From Thalassobius sp965218685 (lineage in GTDB: Bacteria; Pseudomonadota; Alphaproteobacteria; Rhodobacterales; Rhodobacteraceae), in the NCBI RefSeq assembly GCF_965218685.1, contig NZ_OZ244657.1, forward strand, positions 620,001 through 684,000: DNA of 64,000 nt, read 5' to 3'. The position numbers and the translations under genes were made by a program. Under the pieces are notes generated by a model. The model saw only the letters and a program-made list of their open reading frames with translations. It was not told where the DNA came from and did no database searches. Positions 16,851 through 25,386 of the stretch are shown one piece after another. Within the stretch, counting starts at the first letter, position 1. Each line of letters opens with the position of its first letter.

Positions 16851-18008
16851 TTGACCGCATCGCCAGACATAACGCCCCGCTTTGTTCGCGCCGATCAGGA
16901 CGCCCCCGCCGCGCCCGATCAGATCGTTCTTGTACCGGGCACCGAGGTTCCGATGATCTCGCTTGACCTGCCTGCAGGACTGCGCGGCGCTGCGCGCGAA
17001 CAGGTCGCCCGTCGGCAACTGTCTGACCGTATGGGGTTGCCTGCCTCGGACGTGCAGATGCGCCCCTTTGCGCCCAAGGGAACCGCTGACGCATGGACCC
17101 GCATTCTGATCACCGATCCGGGTCATTTGGCGCAATGGAAATCGCTTGGCGGGCGCGCTGTGTTGCCTGACTATCTGGCATTGCCCTGCGATCCTGAGCT
17201 TTGGTGCCTGGATCAGGATCAGAACGGAACCATACGGGTGCGTCTGGGTGCGTTCGACGGATTCTCGGCGCGGCCCGCACTAACCGTTGCAATGCTGGAC
17301 AAGGCGCTGGGCGACGGACCACGCCCCAAGGCCTTGTTCCTGCTGTCAGAGCTGCCTCAGATCGCCGAGTGGGCCGATGCGCAGAACCTGCCCGTGGCCC
17401 GCACCCCCGAGGATCTGAGCGCGCTTGATCTGCCCGCGCCCAACGTTCTAGCCCATGATGAGCTGTCCTGCGATCTGCGCGCCGATCCTCTGGCCGCGCG
17501 GGTGCAGCTGGCCAATCGCGTGCTGCCGTGGCGCTGGCCCTTGCTGGCCGGACTGGTGGCGGCCACGCTGTTTGGCGCGGTACAGATAATTCAGACCCGC
17601 AGCTTGCAAAGCCAGACCGCCCAAATAACCCAACAAACCCAACAAGACGTGCAACGCGCCTTTCCGGGTCTTGGCCCGCTGCTGGATATTCGTTTGCAGG
17701 TCTCGCGTGCGCTGGCTGATCGCCGTGGCGCCGCCACACCGGACACCCAACTGAACCCGGTCGAACTGGGCCGCCGCGTCGCGCAGGTCACCCATGAATT
17801 CGGGGCCGTGCCGCAGCAGCTAAGCTATACCGCAGTCGAGGGGGTTGTCCTGATCCTGCGTCTGCCCGATTTCGCCGCGACCGAGGGTCTGGGTCAGGCC
17901 CTGCGCACCGCAGGAATGCAGGTCGACCTGGTGGATTCCCGCGCCTCGACGGACACCGAGGGTGTACGCGCCGAATATCGCATCCAACCGCAGGAGGCCT
18001 CGCAATGA
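16851..18008 (+). CDS. gspL: Type II secretion inner-membrane platform protein GspL
   Basis: 385 residues from TTG 16851, chosen because AAAGG lies 8-9 bases upstream and because an extension to 16740 would run into gspK. The N-terminal ~220 residues are the soluble cytoplasmic domain that binds GspE. One membrane helix follows (WPLLAGLVAATLFGAVQI, about residue 225) and then a periplasmic ferredoxin-like domain. Conserved family residues are few, so the call depends on layout (cytoplasmic-TM-periplasmic) and on position between gspK and gspM. It overlaps gspM by four bases. The sequence is quite divergent from enterobacterial GspL. Confidence 0.85.
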   Translation: MTASPDITPRFVRADQDAPAAPDQIVLVPGTEVPMISLDLPAGLRGAAREQVARRQLSDRMGLPASDVQMRPFAPKGTADAWTRILITDPGHLAQWKSLGGRAVLPDYLALPCDPELWCLDQDQNGTIRVRLGAFDGFSARPALTVAMLDKALGDGPRPKALFLLSELPQIAEWADAQNLPVARTPEDLSALDLPAPNVLAHDELSCDLRADPLAARVQLANRVLPWRWPLLAGLVAATLFGAVQIIQTRSLQSQTAQITQQTQQDVQRAFPGLGPLLDIRLQVSRALADRRGAATPDTQLNPVELGRRVAQVTHEFGAVPQQLSYTAVEGVVLILRLPDFAATEGLGQALRTAGMQVDLVDSRASTDTEGVRAEYRIQPQEASQ

Positions 18009-18493
18009 GCGACCGACTGATCGCCCTTTTGCTGCCTCTCAGCCCGCGCGAACGGATGCTGATTGCGCTTTGCGTCGGCGTGGTTCTGCCGTTGGCCATT
18101 ATCTTTGGCTTGTTGCTGCCCATGGCCGAGGGTCGCAAAGCTGCCGAGCGCGCACACGTTCAGGCGCAGGCGCTTCACCTTTGGGTACAGGACCGCGCCG
18201 CCGAGGCAGGCTCGTTGACGCCGGTTGCGACCCAACCCGATGGCCCAGCGCTGAGTCTGGCCGGCATCGAACAAAGCCTGATCGACGCAAAACTTCGCGA
18301 TCAGGTCACCGCGCTTAGTGCCAGAAGCAACGGCGGGGTCGAACTGGTGTTCGATCAGGTGGATTTCGTCCGTTTCGCCACCTGGCTATCCTCCAGCCAC
18401 CCCGGTTGGGGCTATGCGCTGGACAGCTATCGGACGGAACGGACTGACACGCCGTCCAAGGTAGCGGCCTCGCTGATCCTGTCTCCGCGCTAG
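18005..18493 (+). CDS. gspM: Type II secretion inner-membrane protein GspM
   Basis: 162 residues with one N-terminal membrane helix (MLIALCVGVVLPLAIIFGLLL, about 18-38) preceded by LSPRERMLI, the usual opening of GspM. A periplasmic ferredoxin-like domain follows, with DFVRFATWLSSSH in the expected C-terminal half. GspM dimerises with GspL in the assembly platform. It is the last gene of the gspG-M operon and ends one base before the convergent lipoprotein gene, so no terminator fits between them. Confidence 0.9.
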   Translation: MSDRLIALLLPLSPRERMLIALCVGVVLPLAIIFGLLLPMAEGRKAAERAHVQAQALHLWVQDRAAEAGSLTPVATQPDGPALSLAGIEQSLIDAKLRDQVTALSARSNGGVELVFDQVDFVRFATWLSSSHPGWGYALDSYRTERTDTPSKVAASLILSPR

Positions 18494-18494
18494 G

Positions 18495-19007
18495 TTACAG
18501 CCGCTTCAGGCGGGCACGAATAGCCGCACGGCGCCCCTCGAGCGACCCCAACGGATCCATTTGCGGGTGGGATTTCAAAACATCTGACAGGGTCGCATCA
18601 GCAGCCTGAAGCATCTGCTTTCCAGCATCATTCTCACCGTTTTGCAGATGAGCTAGCCCTTGTTCGTGCTGCGCCGTGCCCAATACGGACAACGCGGCCG
18701 CTCGATCCTGGTCCTTCTGGCTTTGCGCCAAGTTGGCCGCCAGTTGCGCAGCATTGGCCCAGTTCCCCGCCCGAAGCTCGCTGTGGGCATATTCCAGCTG
18801 AATGCGCGGCCGCAGCGGGCCAGCCTGATCCATCAGACGGGCATAAATACGGCTGGCCTTGTCGTATTTACCCTCTTCCAGGGCAAGTCGGGCGCTGTTG
18901 TATTGACGCTGAAACCCGCCATTGCCGCCCGAGTCCATTTCGCAGCCGACCAGAAACAGCGCAGCAACACTGGCCAACGCGAGTTTGGAAAAAGGGATTG
19001 CCTGCAT
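18495..19007 (-). CDS. TPR-like lipoprotein within T2SS locus (candidate pilotin)
   Basis: 170 residues with a lipoprotein signal: LALASVAALFLVGC, with the lipidated Cys at about residue 22 followed by Glu, so not an inner-membrane Asp+2 retention type. The mature part is helical with TPR-like pairs (ARLALEEGKYDKASRIYARLM, then EYAHSELRAGNWANAAQLAANL). It lies alone on the minus strand between gspM and gspC. TPR lipoproteins of the PilF/PilW or TadD class act as secretin pilotins in related machines, and no gspS is seen. A pilotin role is therefore a reasonable inference, but nothing in the sequence proves it. Confidence 0.8.
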   Translation of the reverse strand: MQAIPFSKLALASVAALFLVGCEMDSGGNGGFQRQYNSARLALEEGKYDKASRIYARLMDQAGPLRPRIQLEYAHSELRAGNWANAAQLAANLAQSQKDQDRAAALSVLGTAQHEQGLAHLQNGENDAGKQMLQAADATLSDVLKSHPQMDPLGSLEGRRAAIRARLKRL

Positions 19008-19120
19008 TGTCTGCTCGTATCATTTTTATTTGATAGTTAAGTTCATAGCACAACCCGCCCAAGGCGTCTATCATCGCCACTGGCTGAAAGAATGCCAAAG
19101 TCATTTTCGCAGGAGGCCCT

Positions 19121-19630
19121 ATGCGGCTGCTGGCAGCACTATTTACCCTTGGATTTCTTGGCTTGGCCGGGTTGGCAGGCCATGCTCTGTGGGTGATGTC
19201 CGGACTGGCGCCTGCGCAGGCCAGCTCGATCTTGATTAATACGACCCAGTCCGCGTCGCAGCGTCCGCGCCCGGCCAACGACGCCACCACCGACAATGCG
19301 CCGGTTCCTGCACCGGTCCGGTTCTGGCCCGCCCTCTTTGGCGAACCTCAGCCCCCCATGCCACAGCAGGCAGCGCAACCGCCACAGGCCAGCGCCCCAC
19401 CGTCGGCGCCCAAACCGCCGCTGTCATCGCTGGGGTATACACTGAAGGGCATTGTTCGCACGGAAACGGGCGTGTGGGCTACCGTCGATCACCCCACCGG
19501 AAGCCGTCTGCTGCGCCAAGGGGACGAGCTGGTGCCATATGTCACCATAACGCGCATTGACGAAGAGGGCGTCTGGGTGTCCCGCGACAACGACGAACCC
19601 GAGCTGCTGACCTTTCCTGACAAACCCTGA
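19121..19630 (+). CDS. gspC: Type II secretion protein GspC, short form
   Basis: 169 residues: an N-terminal membrane helix (LLAALFTLGFLGLAGLAGHALWV), a Pro/Ala/Gln-rich periplasmic linker, and a C-terminal homology-region domain (LSSLGYTLKGIVRTETGVWATV ... LLRQGDEL ... ITRIDEEGVWV). The HR domain contacts the N0 domain of the secretin GspD. The protein ends soon after the HR domain, so it lacks the PDZ or coiled-coil domain of longer GspC proteins. It stands alone on the plus strand, convergent with gspF (3-base gap) and divergent from the lipoprotein gene. Confidence 0.82.
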   Translation: MRLLAALFTLGFLGLAGLAGHALWVMSGLAPAQASSILINTTQSASQRPRPANDATTDNAPVPAPVRFWPALFGEPQPPMPQQAAQPPQASAPPSAPKPPLSSLGYTLKGIVRTETGVWATVDHPTGSRLLRQGDELVPYVTITRIDEEGVWVSRDNDEPELLTFPDKP

Positions 19631-19633
19631 GGC

Positions 19634-20842
19634 TTAGCCCGCCACCACGGCCTGCAGATCGAAGATCGGCAACAATACCGCCAGAACGATCACCAGAACC
19701 ATCGCGCCGACCAGCATCATCAGCATCGGTTCCAGCAGGGCCGCGATACGTTTTCGCTCGGTAGACAGGCGATGTTCGACCAGCGCTGCTGCGCGCTCGG
19801 TCATGGGCGCCAGCCTTACCGAGGCCTCGCCCGCCGCGATAAGCTGTCTGGCCACTGGAGGCAGAAAGCTCAGCCGATCCAACGCGCGGGACAAAGCCTC
19901 GCCCTGGCGAACCGCGGTTGAAACCTGCGTGCCCTCGGCTCGAAACGCCTTGATCGTCAGTACGTCTACCGCGCTGTCCACGGCGCTTAGCACCGCATGG
20001 CGACTGCCCAGAATCAGCGCCAGCGTTCGCATGTATTGCACGGATACTGACAGGCGCGTCAGGCGCCCAAACAGAGGTAGGCGCAGGACGATACGGTCCC
20101 GTAAATCCCTCAGCCACTCGACCCGAGGGGTCAGCGCCCCCAACACGACCAACCCGGCCAGAACCACAGCAATCGCAATCCAGTTGGCGCGAATCCAGTC
20201 CGACACTCCCAACACGTTGCGCGTAAGCGCTGGCAGGGGGCGGCCGGACATTTCGAACATCGCGACAATCTCGGGGGCGACGTTGACCATTAGGATCGCA
20301 CACACCAGCAAGGAAACCGCGGCCACGAAAGCCGGATAAACCAATGCGGTCGAAATCTGAGCCTTGTCCGCGCCCAGCTTTTCCAGATGGTCGGCAAGCT
20401 CGTTAAAGACCAGCGCAGTTTCGCCCGCCGCTTCGCCTGCTTTCAGCGCGGCCAGAAAATACGGGGCGAATCCGGCGCCAGTGCGCTCTAACCCTTCGGA
20501 CAAGGGCGCGCCATCCAGCACCGCCGCCCGAGCCTGAGCGGCCACGGCATCCAAAGCCGGATGCCCCCCGTTGCGCACCGCCTCGAGCGCCGCTTCGGCG
20601 GGTAATTCTGCAGCCAGAAGCACAGCCATCTGGCGGGTAAACACAGCTTGCAGGTCCTGTGACAGGCGCACCTTGCGCGAAAACCACGGGCCAGCGGTCT
20701 TGGTTCGCGCCTCGGAAATCTTTGATACGAACAGCTCTTGCCGGGCCAGTTGCGCCGAGGCATCCGCCTCGGTCTCGGCTACGACCGTCCCGCTTTTACG
20801 CTTCCCACCAGAGGTATAGGCGACGTAAGCATAGGCCCTCAT
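19634..20842 (-). CDS. gspF: Type II secretion inner-membrane platform protein GspF
   Basis: 402 residues of the GspF/PilC family. There are two homologous cytoplasmic helical domains (about 65-190 and 265-390) separated by membrane helices, with a last helix at the C-terminus (PMLMMLVGAMVLVIVLAVLLPIFDL). The F-domain patterns LAALKAGEAAGETALVFNELADHLEK and LIAAGEASVRLAPMTERAA are present. The N-terminal YAYVAYTSGGKRKSG fits the usual opening. It starts by an ATGA overlap with gspE and so is the third gene of the gspD-E-F operon. Confidence 0.94.
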   Translation of the reverse strand: MRAYAYVAYTSGGKRKSGTVVAETEADASAQLARQELFVSKISEARTKTAGPWFSRKVRLSQDLQAVFTRQMAVLLAAELPAEAALEAVRNGGHPALDAVAAQARAAVLDGAPLSEGLERTGAGFAPYFLAALKAGEAAGETALVFNELADHLEKLGADKAQISTALVYPAFVAAVSLLVCAILMVNVAPEIVAMFEMSGRPLPALTRNVLGVSDWIRANWIAIAVVLAGLVVLGALTPRVEWLRDLRDRIVLRLPLFGRLTRLSVSVQYMRTLALILGSRHAVLSAVDSAVDVLTIKAFRAEGTQVSTAVRQGEALSRALDRLSFLPPVARQLIAAGEASVRLAPMTERAAALVEHRLSTERKRIAALLEPMLMMLVGAMVLVIVLAVLLPIFDLQAVVAG

Positions 20843-22338
20843 GCGACATCCCCCACAACGCGCAGGGTTTCGGTCAGGCTGACGGAACCGCTGGCCGTCA
20901 TGCTTAGCCCCTGCCCGACCAGTGTTTCGCCAGCTGCAAGAGCTTGGGCGCGCAGCTCGGTCTCGGTCGCGCCGCGATCAATCGCGCCGCGAAGGGTGTC
21001 ATCCACCTCAAGGATCTCGAATATACCGACCCGCCCGGCATGGCCCGAACCTCCGCAAGCCTCGCACGATCCCGGTTCAAACAGACGCTCGGGGACGGGC
21101 AGGCCATGCCGTGTGAACCGAGCGGCCTCTTCATTGCTGGGTGTGTGCGGACGTTTACAGTTAGAACAAAGCTTGCGCAGCAGGCGCTGGGCAATCACCC
21201 CGCGCAACGTGGCCGAAATCAGAAAGTTATCCAGCCCCAAATCGCGCAGACGAACCACCGCCCCAACCGAACTGTTGGCGTGCAGTGACGAAAAGACCAA
21301 GTGCCCGGTCAGCGCCGATTGAGCGGCAACCTGTCCGGTTTCAGGGTCCCGGATCTCGCCCACAAGGATGACATCGGGGTCCTGACGCAGTGTGGCGCGC
21401 AGGCCCGCAGCAAAGGTCATCCCGATCTCAGAGTTGATCTGCGACTGGCTGACGCCAGGCAGGTCGTATTCGATCGGATCTTCGATGGTGACGATGTTTC
21501 GCTCGTCCCGGTTGGCCAGCAGCAGCAGCGAATAAAGCGTCGTTGTCTTGCCCGCACCGGTCGGCCCGGTGGCCAGAATGATCCCGTTTGGCATCGAAGC
21601 CAGCCGCTGCAACACCCTCTGTTGAGCCGAGGAAAGCCCCAACGCGGGCAACGGCATCAGCCCGGTCGAACGATCCAGAATTCGCAGTACGATCCGCTCA
21701 CCATAGTGACCCGGCAAAGAGGATACGCGCGTGTCAATCATCCGCCCCCCCATGGCCAACGGGATACGGCCATCCTGCGGTAGCCGAGTCTCGGCGATGT
21801 CCAATCCGGACATAACCTTCAGCCGCGAGACGATCCGCCGAACCGGCACATCCGCGCGGTTCATAATTTCCTGAAGATAGCCATCCACGCGCATCCGTAC
21901 GCGCAAACCCTGTTCATGCGGTTCGAAATGCAGATCCGAAGCACCGTTCTGCACGGCCTTGCGCAACAGCCGGTTCACCAGCTGAATGACCGGAGCATCC
22001 CCCGAATCCTCCATCAAATCGCGCTGGCGGGCGCTGGACTGAGCCTCTTCCAGTTCGAACACCACACCGTCTTCGGCGGGTTCCTCGGCGGCGTCATAGG
22101 CGCGCGACAGGGCCTCGGCAAAACCGGCCTCGTCCAGTGTCAGAACGTCCGTCAGATCAGCGCCCAGCCGCCGCTGCGCCTCGCGCATACCGGTCTGCGT
22201 GGCCTGTGGCCCCAACAACACCTGCCCGCCCGCGATCACCACCTGCTGATCGCGCGCAAAGACAAACGGAAGCTTACTGCCCGCCAAACCGGAGCCGGGT
22301 TGGAAGAGGGGGGAAGTTTCGGCTTTGTGCGACGTCAT
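20839..22338 (-). CDS. gspE: Type II secretion assembly ATPase GspE
   Basis: 499 residues from ATG 22338 (a TTG 18 bases upstream is less likely). It is the hexameric cytoplasmic ATPase that drives pseudopilus assembly. Visible features are the N-terminal LPFVFARDQQ region, the Asp-box region (DLHFEPHEQGLRVRMRVDG), Walker A (GPTGAGKTTTLYSLL, about residue 258), the Asp-box-like IVTIEDPIEYDL, Walker B (DPDVILVGEIRDPET), the His box (LTGHLVFSSLHAN) and the four-cysteine zinc domain (LCSNCKRPH ... CEACGGSGHAGR). The start lies 65 bases inside gspD, an unusually long overlap that suggests translational coupling. Confidence 0.96.
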   Translation of the reverse strand: MTSHKAETSPLFQPGSGLAGSKLPFVFARDQQVVIAGGQVLLGPQATQTGMREAQRRLGADLTDVLTLDEAGFAEALSRAYDAAEEPAEDGVVFELEEAQSSARQRDLMEDSGDAPVIQLVNRLLRKAVQNGASDLHFEPHEQGLRVRMRVDGYLQEIMNRADVPVRRIVSRLKVMSGLDIAETRLPQDGRIPLAMGGRMIDTRVSSLPGHYGERIVLRILDRSTGLMPLPALGLSSAQQRVLQRLASMPNGIILATGPTGAGKTTTLYSLLLLANRDERNIVTIEDPIEYDLPGVSQSQINSEIGMTFAAGLRATLRQDPDVILVGEIRDPETGQVAAQSALTGHLVFSSLHANSSVGAVVRLRDLGLDNFLISATLRGVIAQRLLRKLCSNCKRPHTPSNEEAARFTRHGLPVPERLFEPGSCEACGGSGHAGRVGIFEILEVDDTLRGAIDRGATETELRAQALAAGETLVGQGLSMTASGSVSLTETLRVVGDVA

Positions 22339-24238
22339 CAATGAATCCAGCGTCAAATGGTTGGTTCAAATCCGCCCCGTCAAAGGGCAGCCCGCCCCCA
22401 GATGTACGCGGAAACGTCTGGTCGTCCAATGGTTGGATTGCGGCGGCGGCCTGTTTTGCCTCTCGGGCGATCTGGCGGGTCAGCTTGCGCGCCTCGGCCT
22501 CAGAGTTCACCACCTGCGGACGCAGCAGCACCAGCAGGACGCGCTGGTTCTTGTCGGCGTTCTTGGCGCGGAACAGTCCTCCCACCAGCGGCAGCTTGGA
22601 AAGACCCGGAACGCGCTGACGGGTGGACCCCGCGCCGTTTTCCAACAGACCGCCCAGCAGGATTACGTTTCCATCATGCACTAGCACCGTCGTCGACAGC
22701 GCCCGTTTCGAGGTAATCTCGCCCCCTGAGGACGCCTGCGAACTGGTCAGGTTCGACACCTCTTGCTTGATTTCCATCCGCACGGTGCGGTCAGCGTTGA
22801 TCTGCGGGGTCACGTTCAGGGTCAGGCCAACGTCCTGACGTTCAATGGTCTGGAACGGGTTCTCAACGGCGCTATCGCTGACGGTCGAATAAGACCCGGT
22901 CACGAAGGGCACGTTTTGCGCCACCACGATCTCGGCCTCTTTGTTGTTCAGCGTCATAATCGAAGGCGTCGACAACAACCGCGTGCTTTGGGTAGAAGCA
23001 ATAGCCGTAATCAGCCCGGCAACGCCGCGTTCCCCGTCATCCGGCACCCCAGCCAGAATCCCGCCCGAGCCGACATCCAGCGTCTGCCCGTTCAGCACCG
23101 AGGACACCAGGTTGGTCAGATTTGGCCGCCCTTGCAGCGAGAACTGAGCACCACCAATGACCGCGTTGTTCAGGATCCCGGCAAATTGCGCGGACAGATC
23201 CGAAAAACCAGAAACGGACATTTCGAAAATAACAGCCTCGACCAGCACCTGACGTGGGCGTTGATCAAGGTACCGCACCATTTTCAGTATGTCCTGCATC
23301 CGGTCCTGGGGCGCGGTGATCAGCAATGTGTTGGTCTGAGGCTCGGGCACGATCCGAACCTCGCCCTGGGCCTGGTTGCCGCTTTGGTTATCGATTGCGC
23401 GCAGAACCACGTCAGACATGCCGGCCGCATCTGCGAATTTCAGGCTGATGGCCGTACTTGTGACGTTGTTCTGTTGCGTGTCCAGCCTGCCGGCCAGCAC
23501 GCGGATCTTTTCACGCAGGGCATCGGGCCCCGACACCACCAGCGCATTCGAGCGCCGGTCCACCGTCAGCGCGGCCCCCGGCGGCAGGATGTCCATCGCG
23601 GTGATCACCTGCGCCACTTCAGAAGCATTCGCGTTGCGCAGACGGATCATCTGGATCGGGTCTTCGCGCGGCTGGTCCAGCCGCCGCACCAGCGCCTCGA
23701 TCCGGCGGAAGTTCTGGCCACGATCGGACAGGATCATCATCGAGGTTCCCGGCACCACCGACAGCACGGCCTCGGCCGGCAGCAGCGGGCGCAACACTTC
23801 GACGATTTCACTGACAGGCGCGTGTTTCAGCTGAATCACGCGGGTCTCATAGGTGCCATCACTGCCGCGCACACTGGGCCCCGAGGCCAGCTCGCGCGCC
23901 GTGTTCATCTGCACGATCCGATCCGCGCCCGGGCCCTCGATCAGGGTCAGGCGGTTCAGCTCCAGCACGGTCAGGAACACCTCGTACAGCTCGGCGTTGG
24001 TCAGCTGATCGGGGACCAGAACCGTCACCTGCCCACGAATGTCCGGGTCCAGCACAAACCGGCGGCCCGTTGCCTCGGAAACAATCTCGACAAAAGCCCT
24101 GATGTCCGCGTCGCGTAAATCCAGCGTCACCTGTGCCCGCGCCACCGTGGGCACAGACACCAAAACAGGACCGATCCCAACCGTCAGGATCAGCCCTCCG
24201 ACGGCCAGCACGGACCGAAGAACGGAAGGGTAAGTCAT
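22274..24238 (-). CDS. gspD: Type II secretion outer-membrane secretin GspD
   Basis: 654 residues: signal peptide (about 1-35), an N0 domain (VTLDLRDADIRAFVEIVSEATGRRFVLDPDIRGQVTV), three N-domain repeats including LKHAPVSEIVEVLRPLLP, and the C-terminal secretin barrel. The barrel carries the family patterns VPFVTGSY, QDVGLTLNVTPQIN and the VLLGGLLE gate region. It forms the outer-membrane channel of the T2SS. It is the first gene of the gspD-E-F operon and ends inside gspE. The C-terminus after the barrel is ~75 residues and could be the S-domain that a pilotin would recognise. Confidence 0.96.
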   Translation of the reverse strand: MTYPSVLRSVLAVGGLILTVGIGPVLVSVPTVARAQVTLDLRDADIRAFVEIVSEATGRRFVLDPDIRGQVTVLVPDQLTNAELYEVFLTVLELNRLTLIEGPGADRIVQMNTARELASGPSVRGSDGTYETRVIQLKHAPVSEIVEVLRPLLPAEAVLSVVPGTSMMILSDRGQNFRRIEALVRRLDQPREDPIQMIRLRNANASEVAQVITAMDILPPGAALTVDRRSNALVVSGPDALREKIRVLAGRLDTQQNNVTSTAISLKFADAAGMSDVVLRAIDNQSGNQAQGEVRIVPEPQTNTLLITAPQDRMQDILKMVRYLDQRPRQVLVEAVIFEMSVSGFSDLSAQFAGILNNAVIGGAQFSLQGRPNLTNLVSSVLNGQTLDVGSGGILAGVPDDGERGVAGLITAIASTQSTRLLSTPSIMTLNNKEAEIVVAQNVPFVTGSYSTVSDSAVENPFQTIERQDVGLTLNVTPQINADRTVRMEIKQEVSNLTSSQASSGGEITSKRALSTTVLVHDGNVILLGGLLENGAGSTRQRVPGLSKLPLVGGLFRAKNADKNQRVLLVLLRPQVVNSEAEARKLTRQIAREAKQAAAAIQPLDDQTFPRTSGGGLPFDGADLNQPFDAGFIDDVAQSRNFPPLPTRLRFGGQ

Positions 24239-24349
24239 AACCTGCTCTCTACCTGTGGGCTGTCGGGCCGCCTGTTACCTGCGATCCCCGCCCTGCCTGT
24301 TTTTTGCTACAATACAAGATTACACGAAAAATGGCAGAGTTTTCCACGC

Positions 24350-24373
24350 AAAGGCCGGTTTTGCCCGGCCTTT
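24350..24373 (-). terminator. Likely terminator of nth-kinase operon
   Basis: A 9-bp perfect stem (AAAGGCCGG / CCGGCCTTT) with a 6-base loop lies 30 bases after the kinase stop. Only a short T-run (TTT) is included in the stem, so termination may be weak. It also insulates the gspD promoter region, which lies downstream of it on the same strand. Confidence 0.55.
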
Positions 24374-24402
24374 CGTGGTTTCATGGCGACACTTGTCGCA
24401 AG

Positions 24403-25386
24403 TCAGATCAACCCTTCGGAACGGAACAGAGCCTGCAAATCGGCCTCGGGGCGGGCGCCCATGTGGCTGATGACCTCGGCCGCAGCGATACAGCCCATGC
24501 GGCCAGCCACATCCAGCGAAGCACCGGTAGCATAGCCATACAGGAACCCGGCGGCGAACTGATCGCCCGCACCAGTGGCATCAACGGGAGTGATTTCCGT
24601 GACCGGCACGACAGCTTCTTCTTCGCCGCGCACCAGTACCACATCATGACCGGAGCGCGTGCACACAATGGTGCCTGCATCCTGTGCGGCTTGCTCCAGC
24701 GCGCTGCTCAGGTCGGTCTGATACAGCGATTCCCATTCGTGCTGGTTGCCGATCACATAGTCCAAGTCTTTGACCAGACGCCGGAAATCATCACGGTGAC
24801 GTTCCACGCAAAACGGATCGGACAAGGCGATCCCGGCCTTACCGCCAGCGTCGCGGCACAGCTTTGCCGCACGCTCGAACGCCTCTTTGCCCTTGGGTTT
24901 GTCGTAAAGGTAGCCTTCCAGAAACAGCACCTCGGCCTGACCGGCCACATCATCGGACACGTCTTCGGAGCCCAGCTCGGACGAAATCCCCAGATAGGTG
25001 TTCATCGAGCGCTCGCCATCCGGCGATACGAAGATCATCGAGCGCGAGGTCGGCAGCTCGCCCCCGGCCACAGGATCATTGACGAAATCGGTTCCTCCAG
25101 CAGCCATCGAGTCAGCATAGAACCGGCCCAGCGCATCATCATGCACCCGCCCAATAAACCCGGTTTTCAGGCCCAGATTTCCCAACCCGGCCAGCGTATT
25201 TGCGACCGATCCGCCCGGGGCCTGCACCCGGTTCGTCATCGCTCCATACAGCATCTCGCCGCGTTCACGTTCGACCAATTGCATGATGCCTTTCTGAATG
25301 CCCATCAGGTCCAGAAAGCTGTCATCGGCCTGGCTGAGCACATCAACGACGGCGTTTCCGATGCCGACAACTTGGTAATTCTTCAT
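24403..25386 (-). CDS. PfkB-family carbohydrate/adenosine kinase
   Basis: 327 residues with both PfkB signatures: the N-terminal glycine-rich block (APGGSVANTLAGLGNLG, about 57-73) and the C-terminal DATGAGDQFAAGFLYGYATG with the catalytic Asp (about 267-286). The family phosphorylates ribose-like sugars or nucleosides. The overall pattern (GIGNAVVDVLSQADD at the start, LFLEGYLYDKPKGKEAF) resembles the adenosine kinase-like branch common in alphaproteobacteria. The exact substrate cannot be read from the sequence. It overlaps the nth stop by four bases (ATGA), so it is cotranscribed with it. Confidence 0.85.
   Translation of the reverse strand: MKNYQVVGIGNAVVDVLSQADDSFLDLMGIQKGIMQLVERERGEMLYGAMTNRVQAPGGSVANTLAGLGNLGLKTGFIGRVHDDALGRFYADSMAAGGTDFVNDPVAGGELPTSRSMIFVSPDGERSMNTYLGISSELGSEDVSDDVAGQAEVLFLEGYLYDKPKGKEAFERAAKLCRDAGGKAGIALSDPFCVERHRDDFRRLVKDLDYVIGNQHEWESLYQTDLSSALEQAAQDAGTIVCTRSGHDVVLVRGEEEAVVPVTEITPVDATGAGDQFAAGFLYGYATGASLDVAGRMGCIAAAEVISHMGARPEADLQALFRSEGLI

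Noticed and set aside
22763..24118. 451-residue plus-strand open frame opposite gspD
   Set aside because: Antisense mirror of the secretin gene; His/Arg-rich composition and no domain.
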